Assembly (NCBI RefSeq): GCF_022376445.1
Contig: NW_025955066.1
Coordinates: 78,529 to 142,528 of the forward strand
From: Fomitopsis serialis
Taxonomy: Eukaryota; Basidiomycota; Agaricomycetes; Polyporales; Fomitopsidaceae
Direction of reading: 5' to 3'
Length of the DNA: 64,000 nucleotides
The position numbers were made by a program, and so were the translations under genes. Position 1 is the first letter of the stretch. The number at the start of each line of letters is the position of its first letter. Below are positions 1 through 9,747 of this stretch, piece after piece. The notes under the pieces were generated by a model. The model was not told where the DNA came from. It worked only from the letters and a program-made list of their open reading frames with translations, and did no database searches.

Positions 1-700
1 GAAGCCCGGCCGGTCTGTTCATCTGGGGTCCGGCTGGCTGGATGATTACAAACTAGCCCGGCCGGATTGTTTACAGCCCAGATTCCGCAAGGCTTCCGGC
101 CGGATGTTTGGAAGGTGGAATTTTGCCCGGCCGGACTGTTTCATCTGGGGTCTGGCCGGAAGGTTAGAAACCAACCCCCGGTCCCGGCCGGAACATTGAG
201 AATCCAAATCTTTGGAGGCCTCCAGCCGGATCATTGCTGAGTGCGCCGGCCGGACCATTGCTGAGTGCTCCGGCTGGACCGTTGAGAGCCCAAATTTTTG
301 AGGCCTCCGGCTGGGACACTGATACACTGATCAAAGGTCCGGCCGAAACGTTGGGTATGTGTCCAGCCGGACCGTAGGAAGCCTAAATCTTTCGAGGCCT
401 CCGGCCGGACCGTTGACCAGAGCTCCGGCCGGGACGTTGGATAACAGTCCGGCCGGACCGTAGGAAACCCATATTTCTCAAGGCCTCCGGCCGGTACGTT
501 CACCAGAGCTCCGGCCGGAACGTTACCCAACACTCCGGCCGGACCATTCCAAACCACCACCCTCCCTCCGGCCGGTTCGTTGCTGGCGGCGGCCGCTCCA
601 AACGGTAGACCCGGAGTGCTCCGGCCGAGCCCGGGTCCACCGTTCGAAACGGGCCAAATGCACTCCGGGTGGACCGTTCGAAACGGTCAAGTTCCACTCA
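1..700. repeat. CCGGCCGG minisatellite block
   Basis: The palindrome CCGGCCGG occurs about 13 times exactly, with some 8 one-base variants, embedded in a loose unit resembling CTCCGGCCGGACCGTTG followed by 15-40 nt of variable spacer. A subset of spacers repeats a longer phrase (AAATCTTTGAGGCCTCC). The arrangement is degenerate, not a clean tandem array. Open frames here on both strands are by-products of the repeat. It starts at or before the window edge and stops near the start of an identical tract shared with 33.4-33.9 kb. Function unknown; a subtelomeric or transposon-terminal repeat is possible. Confidence 0.8.
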
Positions 701-714
701 GTAATGTGTGGCTC

Positions 715-1177
715 GGGGTAGAGGGCGAGCGGCCATCGAGACTCGATGCACGAGATGCCTCAAAGGCTGCCGTGGCGCTACTAGCTAAGTCATGGCAGAG
801 GCTCAGCTTGAGGTTTGCGCGCGATTTGGTGTTCAGTTGGGCGATTATGATGGTTGCCCGTGTTGCAGTCATGGACGTACTGTCGAGAACGGAGAGGCGC
901 CAGAGCCACTCGAGGCCAGTTGCGCTGGTTCCTTGTGCAAGGTAATATCGTACACAATTGATCGATTCCCGAGCATCACCACTTGTACATACAGCGCACG
1001 TATAATCTACATTCACCCAGTGACGAGCACACCGCTGCTTCAACACGAACACGTCTGATGCGAACGCCATCGGCCTCAACCCCGCCAAACCGACGGCCAC
1101 GGTTTCAGAGTGGCATATGAGCCAGAACAGGGTTGACGAGGCAGCTCACATCGCGGCCCTCCACTTCCTTGCGCACA
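715..1177. repeat. 463-bp tract identical (inverted) to 33403-33865
   Basis: Read as reverse complement, this stretch matches 33403-33865 base for base wherever I compared it, and both ends keep the same coordinate sum (34580), so there are no indels. Outside it the two loci diverge abruptly: on the inner side to clearly related but different family A sequence, on the outer side to unrelated sequence. It covers the 3' end of the family A coding region and about 390 bp downstream. An open frame of about 130 codons crosses it in both copies, but I cannot say whether it is translated. Confidence 0.85.
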
Positions 1178-1834
1178 AACAGGGTGATGACCCAGCTACC
1201 CGGAGTCTACAAGCAGCAGTCGAATGATTGGTCATCGGTCACTACACAATATGCAGTGGAACTGTACGCACCACCATCCTGACAAGGTATGCTTCCTTTA
1301 CATCTTGAAACTTCTCCGGGTGGTGTTTCATGTAATCTGTCACCAACCGTCAATTCAGTGTGCCGGTAACGCGCGATCTGACTGGACTGGACGCACGGGC
1401 AGCTCTGCCAATAATCCCATTCCAGAACTGCGATTCGGAGGAGAACACGAATGCGTCGGTGCTTGGACCGTGTATAGTGTCGACTACATCGCCCTGGGTG
1501 TCCATTCCATCACCCTGGGTAGCATCGCCTCCATCGGGGAAGTGGGCTGTGTCGAGTCGAAGCCGAAGGTGAATGATCGGTATTCCGGGGACCAGGAGGT
1601 CGTAGATACGTCCAGGAAGGTAGCACGGGTATAAACAGAGATGAAAGGACGCTAAATTTACAATCAGCCACCAAACTATGAGACGATGAGACGTATAAGA
1701 TGTTGAATGCCGCTCACAAATTTCACTAACGTTTCTAAATAAATCTGTGTGTTGCGGGGGTCGGTCGAGGTGAATCGGCTTGTCAGGACGACATTGTAGC
1801 TCGATACGTCTGCGTCACCGGTGATGACAACCAT
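1105..1834 (-). pseudogene. Family A gene, copy a (probably damaged)
   Basis: Unknown family with four relatives in this window. The first exon starts at ATG 1834 (MVVITGDADVSS) and ends in YLETLVKF before a GTGAGC donor. Exon 2 encodes ATFLDVSTTSWSPE, then, in a different frame, DTIHGPSTDAF and QFWNGIIGRAA. Exon 3 carries the family signature HPEKFQDVKEAYLVR. Exon 4 ends RKEVEGRDVSCLVNP and a TGA at 1105-1107. Relative to copy d (34.7 kb), which reads PTSPDGG through the junction, this copy lacks one C and loses frame in exon 2. Together with the early stop shared with copy c, this suggests a pseudogene, although an unrecognised intron could also explain it. Divergent from the family B gene that starts at 2213. 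Confidence 0.55.
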
Positions 1835-2212
1835 GTTGAAGGAGGGAGCAACGGTTAAGCAGCAGTTTCGAAGCCACAACGAGATGTCAAAATGACCTTG
1901 TTTTATAACTCGACGAACCTGCGGACGCGCGTTCCAGCTGGCCAGCTACGACAATCATCCTTGGCCATGTGGTAGGTAAGCTTTGTCCATGGCCGAAGAT
2001 AGACGTTGGTGCCACGTCATTGTATACACGTATGCACTCAGTATATGCACACGTATACGGATGCACGCGCATAGGGACGTATATACGTTGGCCTAGCAGA
2101 AGTGGCGTTAGTTTTTGCCTCCCGTCACCGACGTCCACTCGTGGTTTAGCCATGGCAACATACATTGCTAGCATCCGGGCAACACTTTCCCGTCTCATTT
2201 TTTCTTCACGGT
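1835..2212. promoter_or_regulatory. Divergent promoter region, family A/B pair
   Basis: 378 bp between two outward-facing start codons. The middle (about 2015-2100) is rich in alternating purine-pyrimidine steps (TATACACGTATGCAC, GCACACGTATACG, GACGTATATACG). The flank CTAGGCCAACGT is shared with the equivalent region at 32.47 kb, while the RY tract between the anchors differs in detail. No convincing TATA or CCAAT assignment. Confidence 0.45.
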
Positions 2213-2839
2213 ATGCCACTCATTCTGTGCGCTGCACACTCGAGCTCATGCATAACCTACCCAGGTTTGTCCGCCCCCTCAGAGACGAATACGCCACGAA
2301 GTCCTGAAAATATGCCTTGCAGCCGCACCTCAATTCTGTTTTCAAGTAACGTGTTGGACTGTAGGATCATTGAGGACGTGGACATACCGTACCGCGAGCC
2401 GGACACGCTCACGCCTGCGATGTTGCACCTCGTAGAACTGGCGGAAGGCGATCGTATGTTACAACGCCTTCCTCGGCTCCTCAGCTCCTCGCCGACTAAC
2501 ATCCCTGCCTCTAGCTGCAATTATCATTCAACCAGTCACGAAAACGCTCGACACTCACCATATCGGCATGACGGTCACTAAAGACTCATTGTTCTGCGCT
2601 GTTGAGGTGCGCGTACGCGATAGATATATGGGTTGTGACAGCAGTCTAATCTTCGTCAGCAGAAGACGGCAACGGTCAGAATTATTATGGAGAAACGGTG
2701 CTATCAGGTGCAGTTTTCAACGAAAGAGGAGTTCCTGGCGATGCTGTACTGGTTTACGCGCAGTCGCCTGCGCCTCGAGAGGGAACGCCGCATTCTAAAC
2801 GAGCAGTTGGAGGCACTGGACCAGGCACTCCAGGGGTGA
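2213..2839 (+). CDS. Family B gene, left copy (unknown function)
   Basis: Three exons: 2213-2453, 2515-2606 and 2663-2839, with introns GTATGT...CTAG and GTGCGC...GCAG. The start is the ATG aligned with the start of the right copy at 32340. Conserved between the copies at protein level: GTSILFSSNVLD, DIPYREPDTLTPA, VELAEGD in exon 1; IIIQPVTKTLDTHHIGM and TKDS in exon 2; KRCYQVQFSTKEEFLAMLYW followed by FTRSRLRLERER and a short coiled coil (LNEQLEALDQAL) in exon 3. About 169 residues, no signal peptide or membrane span seen. Divergently paired with a family A gene in both copies, which suggests a linked role, but I recognise no domain. Higher conservation in this frame than in the DNA around it supports real coding. 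Confidence 0.65.
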
Positions 2840-3264
2840 TTGAGCTCGCCCGATATCATCTTCACAGCGGGGGCGCATGCACGAACAGTGTAACATCAGT
2901 ATAATTCAATCATATGTTTCGAACTGAGGGCGCACCTGCTATTGAAAACGCTGAATAGACAGATTCGCCGACTACGTACTATCGTCAACTGACTCCCGAC
3001 TCCTGCAGCTAATCGAGTTCATCGGCCTGACAGTGGAGACAGCAGAGACCCTCACCGAACAGCTTGCACGCGATACAGCACGAGCGTAGTGGGTAAATGC
3101 CAAGTACTGCGTGCTTGCTTCCTGCTTGTGCGACTCGGATAGTCCAACACGGAAGCGAGTGGCATATAGACGCGAGTGGCATAAAGCATACAGATGGCAT
3201 ACAGGCTCACAGACGCGAGTCGCATACGGGCATACAAACGTGAAGGACATACAGACTTGCTACT
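2840..3264. other. Intergenic; short degenerate repeats
   Basis: No gene seen. Positions about 3150-3240 contain five imperfect copies of GCGAGTGGCATA/GCATAC-type words spaced 10-25 nt apart. The neighbouring genes converge here. Confidence 0.5.
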
Positions 3265-4085
3265 CTATCGACGCTCCCTCTTTTTCCGACTGTTATACCC
3301 ACTGAGCGTCTCTTTGGTCACCCAGCTGGGTTCGCCAGATTGTTGAATATGGAAACGGCGATGTTCTAACACCGGATGAGGGTCCCCCACCCGTATCCGT
3401 CGCCACGAGCCGCGAGCTTCGCAGATCCACATGTACACCCTCTTCTGACCTTTGTGTTCGTACAAGAAGAGATCCGCGGGGTCGGCGTCAAGGGACACCG
3501 GTGGCTCAGAAATGGCATCGTGCCCAGAGAGCTTGTACCAAACTGTCTGGCCCCAGCCACTTCCTGTTCGGAATTCCTTGCGGAAACGATACGGTTCCCA
3601 GTCCGCGACGGAGGATATGGCGCGGCTGGCATTTTCCACGGGCCTATCTGTGGACGATATTGATGAGACGTCGCTTGATGATGCCAGTGAGATAGTTCCA
3701 GAGGATGGCGTTGACAAGTTGCTGGAAGATGGCGTTGAGGACGCCGACTCGCCATTCCCTGGAGAGCGCATCTCCTGGGGACGGGTGGAGTGGCTGAGAG
3801 CCTGTGATAAGCCCTGTTGCTCAATCAAACGCTCGAATGATGTTGGGCGGATGTGCACAGTCCGGTGCTCGAGGAGCCCAGCTGAGGGAGTAGGTTGACG
3901 TAGCTGGATCGGGCGAACCATGAATGACCGATCGACTTCTCTCTGGTAGCGGTATCACTCACCGGACTAGCCCTCCGCCGGTCGGACGATGATGGCAGAT
4001 TTGCCACGGACGCTTCCCGATCCAAAACAGGCCCGAGACTCCCCTCCCGAACCGAGCGAGCGGATGCTGAGTGACTGGGATACAA
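3265..4085 (-). CDS. Ser-rich protein with C-terminal domain, unknown
   Basis: Two exons fit well: 3963 to at least 4085 and 3265-3903, joined in frame by a GTGAGT...CCAG intron (RRASP then LRQPTP). The N-terminal half is Ser/Thr/Pro-rich (SASSTPSSSNLSTPSSG, then SLASSSDVSSISS). The C-terminal half is a compact aromatic/basic region (WEPYRFRKEFRTGSGWGQ, WYKLSGHD, YMWICEARGSWRR, HRRFHIQ) that looks folded. The upstream frame has no ATG before a stop, so a further 5' exon probably exists and the true start is not located. No family recognised. It converges with the family B gene at its 3' end. Confidence 0.55.
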
Positions 4086-4238
4086 GAAGGTCTCTACCGT
4101 CGAGAGATGTCACCAAGCATGAAAAGCAAAGCATTGTATTGTGATATTACCATGAAGTACTAAGGGCTGGCTGTTGGCCGCCTTCTCCCATTCGGCCGCA
4201 TGTGAGCGGCTGAAACCCTCGGCTTCCCAAATAGCACG

Positions 4239-4735
4239 TCAGTCCCCCGTGTCAGTACCATCGGAAAGCGCACGGAAGCCGTGCTCACCGGCTTCTGCCA
4301 ACATGGGAGCTGTACTAGTATTCACTGGCAGCGTCACCGGTTCGGTACGCTCCAAAATGTCGTCGAAATGCCTTCGCTGTGATACGAAGCCGCTGTAGTG
4401 GACGTGTGGATAGCCAAATATCGATTCACGATGGGAGTTCGGTAATGTCGAGAATGAGAGCGCTTCGGGCGTGCGAGCTACCAGCGAACATATGATGTGT
4501 TCGCACAACAGTGCGCGTTGAAGGGACTCACGAGTGTCTCGGCCCTGGGTCTCCGTCTGCTTGTCGACGGAGAACCGGTGTCGATTGGCATATATGAGCT
4601 GAAAACCCGTCAGTGATCAAGCCTGCCTGAACCGTGGCAACTAACCTGCCAATCCTTTGGGGGCACGGCTCCGCCACATGTCGAGCCGTCATAAGTTTCG
4701 AGCATGGCCGTGCCTTCTCTCCCAAAAGCAGACAT
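4239..4735 (-). CDS. 149-residue protein, unknown
   Basis: Exon 1 is 4646-4735, starting at an ATG in the context ACCATG (MSAFGREGTAMLETYDG). Exon 2 is 4239-4598, reached through a GTTAGT...TTCAG intron (KDWQ then LIYANRHRFSVDKQ). The protein is hydrophilic, with a Cys/His-containing middle (LLCEHIICSLVARTPEAL) and an acidic end (SDGTDTGD). No membrane span or known motif. It lies just outside the part of the inverted repeat that can be checked in this window. Confidence 0.5.
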
Positions 4736-4924
4736 GGTGACAAGAAACTGCGAGCTAGGATATACTGTCTGCGGGTGATGGACCAGAGCGTGGGCGAGGG
4801 AACTTGGAGGGCGGCCTCGAAGACGACGCGGTAGCCACGTGACGAGAAGTTCGGTTGTGGCGTACAAACCGCGACTTACAAGTCTTCTAGATCTCCCCAG
4901 TGGCTTAGGTAGTTTCGTATACAG

Positions 4925-5092
4925 AATGGGACCGCGTTGGAGAGACCACATGACTACGAGGAAACTTTTGTATATGACACTTGGGTTGACAGAAATGCAG
5001 ACGATCCATTGGTGTACACGTACAACTACACATTCGGCGGGATCAGGCAGAACACACCGACCAACAGCATGCTCGAGCATGGCCAGCTCTAA
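4925..5092 (+). CDS. Candidate terminal exon (partial gene)
   Basis: After an acceptor ATACAG, this frame reads NGTALERPHDYEETFVYDTW, VDRNADDPLVYTYNYTF, GGIRQNTPTNSM and stops at TAA 5090-5092. The composition is far more protein-like than the minus-strand frame across the same bases. Upstream exons between 4740 and 4920 could not be fixed. If real, it converges with the RING gene ending at 5126. No family recognised. Confidence 0.35.
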   Translation, partial: NGTALERPHDYEETFVYDTWVDRNADDPLVYTYNYTFGGIRQNTPTNSMLEHGQL

Positions 5093-5125
5093 AGAGCACA
5101 GACGCGATGGTCCTGCCAGTGCTAA

Positions 5126-5809
5126 TCACCCCGGAGCCTACGGACCCAGTCAAATAACTTTCAACCTCCTAAACATGTAGAACTTACCGTGCCATGCTGC
5201 CGTTCCTGCAGCTCAACACGCTCTGCACGAAGACCGTCCCGCTTCGTGGAAAGGCTTAGTAGCCTTGTGGCAATGGCCAAGCGTGTCTGGACCAAATTCG
5301 CGAGTTGGGATTGAAGCGCGGTGGATAGCTCGACGTTATCGTCCAGCTCTTGCTTCACTAGCTGATGCTTGCTCTCGCAGAGCTGCAGCCGATGTCGCGA
5401 GGCCACAATGCCTTTCAATGTCATGGAAACATTGGCATCCCTACGAAGTGACATACATGTCATGCAAACGATGAAGGCAGTTTAGTGGCTCACCTGTCAA
5501 TAGCGCCGTTGATCTCGTTGTCCGACGCGTCTGCAACCAACCACGGATTGAGATAGATTCTACGGCAGTCCTGCTTGGAAATTGCAGCGCTGCAGTCTTC
5601 GCATACCAATACCTGCTGGTGACCGTTGGCGTTGTCGAGGGACTCCAGACACGAGCGACAGATTAAATGACCTGGATGAGGACGCATGAGTGGCGCTACT
5701 CATTTACCAGGAAGAGTTATGCGCACTCACCGCAAGCCGACCTAAACACCCACGAGGACTCGTCGCTGTCGCGAAGTCGGTCCTCACAGACAGCGCAGAC
5801 GATGTGCAT
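5126..5809 (-). CDS. RING-finger, coiled-coil protein (RING gene 1)
   Basis: Four exons: 5731-5809, 5494-5671, 5188-5440 and 5126-5137, all with GT...AG introns and kept frame. Start ATG 5809 (MHIVCAVCED). The RING is C3HC4: CAVC at residues 5-8, SACGHLICRSC formed across the first intron, and CEDC after about 19 residues. A helical coiled-coil follows (about residues 95-165: HQLVKQELDDNVELSTALQ, RLAIATRLLSL, RAERVELQERQ). About 173 residues. RING domains usually recruit an E2 ubiquitin-conjugating enzyme, so an E3 ligase or adaptor is a reasonable inference; substrate unknown. A second RING/coiled-coil gene lies just upstream on the same strand. Confidence 0.75.
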
Positions 5810-6317
5810 GGTTGCACGGACCTGTCAGATAAGTTGGGTCGATCATCGGCGTACATTCAGCCACTCATCGCGATGGCAAGATCGGACTTTGCCGAGCAAT
5901 GCCAAACAAAGTAACACACTGACGTCTTGGAGGTACCGGGGTCCAGCCGGAGGATGTGATCTATTGGTTTCCTTAGATCTATCGATTTCCCGAGCTACTT
6001 GGACGCCTTCAGCTTCAGGGGACAGGATCCGCGCTGCCGTGCAGGTACATGTGGGTCCATAAGTGCTCGAGTCCCGCGCTCGGAATCAGTGTGCTCGGAA
6101 ATGGCTTCGAGGGAAGCGGTGCACATCGGCAGCTAGCCATTGAGTACTCAGGCCCTCGGCCTCAGGCCTCAGGCCTCAAGCTTTCGATAGTGGCATTAGA
6201 GCGCTAAGACACCCAGCGAAAGCCAAGAATTCAATATGCCGTAATGTACACCTCCAGACGCCGATAATCGAACGCCGTCTCTCGCAGAAGACGACGACAC
6301 AAAGTGTCACGCAAAAG
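5810..6317. other. Spacer between the two RING genes
   Basis: No coding evidence. Contains a short run of GGCCTCA words at about 6148-6180 (CTCGGCCTCAGGCCTCAGGC). Presumably the 3' end of RING gene 2 plus the promoter of RING gene 1. Confidence 0.4.
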
Positions 6318-7158
6318 TCAGGTCTTGCGTCGCTTCTGCGTGTTCGGATCGTCATCAATCTGTGACAGAGTATACCTCACTCAAGGACGGACTCACCGCG
6401 GACGGAGCATCCTCCGTATTTGCTGCTGACGGAGACCTCTGTCGACGACGTTGCTCCCCCAGCTGTGGGGTGGCGTCTTCAGCCCTCAAGGAAGATGCTT
6501 GCGCAGCAGACTGTGGGCAATAAGACGTTGGCACACTTCCAGACGGCACGGAGGAGCTCACCTTCGCTCGAAGAGCGATAATTGCATCGTATTCACGAAC
6601 ACATTCAGCGCGCACGGCGCCCACCTTCCTCTGAAGTGCACGCACTTCGTTCGTGATGCGATCGAGGCTCCCGTAATGCCTGGAGATACTTGCTCGCTGC
6701 ACGCAGACGTGTTTGGAAACGATTTCGGTACTAGCAGCCACGCGTTTGAGAGTCTTGTCGACACGCTGTTGTTCCATTGATAACACGGCGAGGCGCCTAC
6801 GAGGCTGTAACTCAGTGAAGTCTCTCGTGGGCATTGACGATCAACATACCTATCAATCCTAACACGCAGTGTCGGTGCGATAGCGGCCTCGGGACTGAAG
6901 AGTATGGGCACAGTATCCTCCGCTTCGATCAGGCGAAGAGAATCTCGGTACGGACAGCACTGGTCGCGTGCGATCAGAGTCTCGACGCATTCTTGGCAGA
7001 AGACGTGGCCTAGTTTCGGGAAGGTGGCCCGTCGATCAGTATGAGTACGTGCATACGTCCGAACAGCACTCACCGCATAGTATGGATACTGGCCTGTGAG
7101 GGAGTACTCCAGCGTTCTGCGGATACTCCACCGCACACACAGGACACGTTGGGTGCAT
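6318..7158 (-). CDS. RING-like, coiled-coil protein (RING gene 2)
   Basis: Exon 1 7074-7158 (MHPTCPVCAVEYPQ), exon 2 6850-7010, later exons down to the TGA at 6318-6320, ending IDDDPNTQKRRKT. Zinc-ligand pattern: CPVC, then LCGHVFCQEC across intron 1, then QCCPYRD. The final Cys of a standard C-P-x-C pair is an Arg, so the second zinc site is incomplete. A coiled coil follows (MEQQRVDKTLKRV, LDRITNEVRALQRKVG, VREYDAIIALRAK), then a Ser-rich basic tail resembling a nuclear-localisation signal. The exact junction between exon 2 and the coiled-coil exon near 6810-6850 is not resolved. Same architecture as RING gene 1, so a tandem duplication is likely. Confidence 0.65.
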
Positions 7159-7233
7159 ATCGACGCGACGCTAGGCGGAGGGTTGCAGTTGTTGGCGTAG
7201 CTCATCGAAGAGGATGCGGCATTTATAACCACC

Positions 7234-7811
7234 TACGCTCCTTTGTGCACATCGTGGCAGCGCTACTAGCAGGCCGGCTGTGTTCCATTGTTTGGCCGGG
7301 TATACTGAGTGTTACATCGCAGATCTGGTGAGCATACCTTCCGGGTGAGCATACCTGTCGGAGCGTCCGCACTACGGTACGTACCGTATGCAGAAAGCGG
7401 TCGACGACGGTGCACACTTGCTGACCGTTGAGCGCTGAGCGTTGAATGTTCGAGGATCGCGGAGGAGTGGCTGGGCGCTCGCTCACCTTACGATGCCACG
7501 AGTTTGATCACGGCGTCCTCTTCCTCGGCCGTCATTGTCTGCTAATTCGGGGGGACATCTCCGCAGAGCAGACGTGGCACAAGCTAGAGTGATTGCGGAT
7601 GACACGTCGGCATGATTACCTGGAGGAAAGCCTTTAGGCGGAACGTACCAGCGTAGATATGAGGGCAAGGCCTAGGACAGACGGTGATGCGTATAGCAGC
7701 TAACACGTGTATGCGATATCGCACCTTAGCCAGCAGCTCCCGGTCAGATCGTAGACGAGCACGGCGAACGCTTTGAGGAGTGGCCGTAATGTCCCTGCTC
7801 GAGTCTAGCAC
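7234..7811 (-). CDS. Candidate multi-exon gene, unresolved
   Basis: Several fragments look like exons: TPQSVRRARLRSDRELLAK before a GTGCGA donor, ALPSYLRWYVPPKGFPPG after a CCTAG acceptor, an acidic stretch MTAEEEDAVIKLV, and ALNGQQVCTVVDRFLHT. The order is consistent with one minus-strand gene upstream of RING gene 2, but no frame-consistent model was found and no start codon is assigned. No family recognised. Confidence 0.3.
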
Positions 7812-8055
7812 CGTTGGACGTACTTTCGCACATGACTCGCTCTACATGTACGCCGTCATCCGCATTGCCGGCGATGCTGTCCAAGACACGGATACAACGG
7901 CACTCCCGTGTCATACAGATGTAGACAATGCACGTCGCACGTGTCAGTATCAGAGCCTGGACGGGGTATGCGAATGAGGACAAAAGACCTCGTATGCACC
8001 AGGTTAATCTCGCAAAACCACACCCCAAGTGGCGCTTCTTCCCCCAGTTTTCAAC

Positions 8056-8645
8056 ATGCCCACTCTGCGGAAAGCCTGCGCGACGAAAGACGTGAGTGCG
8101 CGCTGAGTGAAGCTGCCCTTTTGAACCTGACAGACACCGGCACCAGTGTTCTATGAGATCCATCCGCGGGATGATATTCAGCTCAGAGGCCCGCGTTGGT
8201 CGCGGCGTCCACGTACCTACTATTACCCCACGAAACGAGTCCTCGGCACACCCGCGCTTTCCTTCGCTAGAATCCGTCCTTGGTCCAGGGCGTAATCTAC
8301 AGGAGACTTGGGTGGACTTGGTGGGCAGCGCAAGGGCACAGCGATTCCTCGTTGCTGCCCATTATGATCCCGCCCTTCCTGTCAACGAAGCGCTCAGGAA
8401 GATTTCACCAGACATCGAGTGGCGCGGTGACTTGATCGTCATGCGTGCGGGTACTTGGGTGTTCGTCACCGACGTTGGTGCACAGGCGCTGGCCGTCCGA
8501 GCTGTCCAAAAGTGAGCATCGTATCGCCCTTCTAGAGACTAGACTCATCAAACCGATGTGCAATAGATACCTCCGCAAGTGCAGCGAGGTTGTCGCCACT
8601 GCGACTGCGCGAGGTCTGCCCATCGAATTGCCAGTATTGGTGTAG
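8056..8645 (+). CDS. About 150-residue protein, unknown
   Basis: Four exons join in frame: 8056-8091 (MPTLRKACATKD), 8134-8212 (TPAPVFYEIHPRDDIQLRG), 8271-8511 (QSVLGPGRNLQETWVDLVG, AHYDPALPVNEALRKI, DIEWRGDLIVMRAGTW) and 8567-8645 (YLRKCSEVVATATARGLP, ELPVLV, TAG). Introns are 42-58 nt with standard borders. Splicing replaces two competing frames with one continuous protein-like sequence, which supports the model. No signal peptide, membrane span or recognised motif. Exact counterpart in the right arm at 60405-60994. Confidence 0.6.
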
Positions 8646-8751
8646 TCTGCACCGTTGCATTGTTTCCATTGTATCGTTGTCTGTCCAATCGTCCAACTGT
8701 TTATCGCCGTGGATGGTATTTCAGTGTGCATGTACGTACCTGGACATTTGC

Positions 8752-9318
8752 ATGAGGGGCGAGCAGAGTATATCTGTTAGAAACTTCGCGCCCTCGCTAC
8801 CACCCAAGGCAGCACAGCGACTGCATGTCCAACGTTTGTCCTGCTGCCATGAGGCTCTTGTGGATATGCATGAACAGACTCTGACCTCACAGGTGCGCAT
8901 CTGAGCGAGCTGGTATAGTAGTCGGCGAACCGTCGCAGACGTGTTGATCCGGACCTAGGCGCGTGAACAGAAGTCATGGAAGGAGACATATAGGGTCATT
9001 GGGACGGAGAACGGGCAAGCAGTGCAGAACGAAAGGTGATGTCATGAGGAGGAGCTGGTTGTCGACTCGGACGCTTGCGATGAAGCGGGCACTTACATAT
9101 GGGAGGCGCTGGCTTGCGCAGTGCGAGCCCACCGCCGAGTCGGTGCAGCGCCACTGTACGGCGGCGTCGCGGCGAGTGAATTGGCCGCTCTCGGGCTCCA
9201 GTACGAGAGCGTCCGACCCTTCAAGCTTCGAAATTCAGCTGCCGGCTCGAGGCTAGTTCGCATGCTCGTCAAGAACTTGGGGGTGGGGAGACCCGTAGAT
9301 ATCGAGCAATTCATATAG
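8752..9318 (+). CDS. Candidate multi-exon gene, unknown
   Basis: Exon 8752-8892 begins MRGEQSISVRNFAPSLPPK and ends MHEQTLTSQ; exon 8959-9035 reads AREQKSWKETYRVIGTENG. A final exon from about 9122 reads AHRRVGAAPLYGGVAASEL, YESVRPFKLRNSAAG, LVKNLGVGRPVDIEQFI and stops at 9318. Exon 1 to 2 joins in frame. The phase between exons 2 and 3 does not fit, so a small exon or a different donor between 9036 and 9121 is missing. Function unknown. Confidence 0.45.
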
Positions 9319-9519
9319 TCGATCGCCGAAACTTGGCCATTCTGAACACTCAGCCCGTCGAGCAACATCTATACATTCAAGGCAGGTACCGACAAGCAAG
9401 GCAGGTACCGACAAACAACACAGGGCAGAGCGACGTGAGACGGGGTACAGATACAGACGGATCGGAGCAATGAGGAAAGGGAATGCGTTTGTTCTTATTC
9501 TATGACGGTCTCGTACGAA

Positions 9520-9711
9520 TCAAAGCGTCAGAGTGGCTGTCCCTGCATCTTCGTCCGCGACAACGGCCGACGTAGCGACCGTCCTCGTGGTGGTAGTGGT
9601 ACCAGGTCCTACAACATCGGCAGCAGCGCTCGCGCTCGTAATCGTGACTGTGATCGTAGCCGTTACCGTGCTCGTAACCGTGGGTGGTGCCGTCCTCTCG
9701 CTCGCCGCCGC

Positions 9712-9747
<36 letters not shown>

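Noticed and set aside
4610..5080. 156-codon minus frame as one exon
   Set aside because: Only its last 30 codons (from ATG 4735) join a good downstream exon; the upstream part is basic and hydrophobic and competes with a better plus-strand frame.
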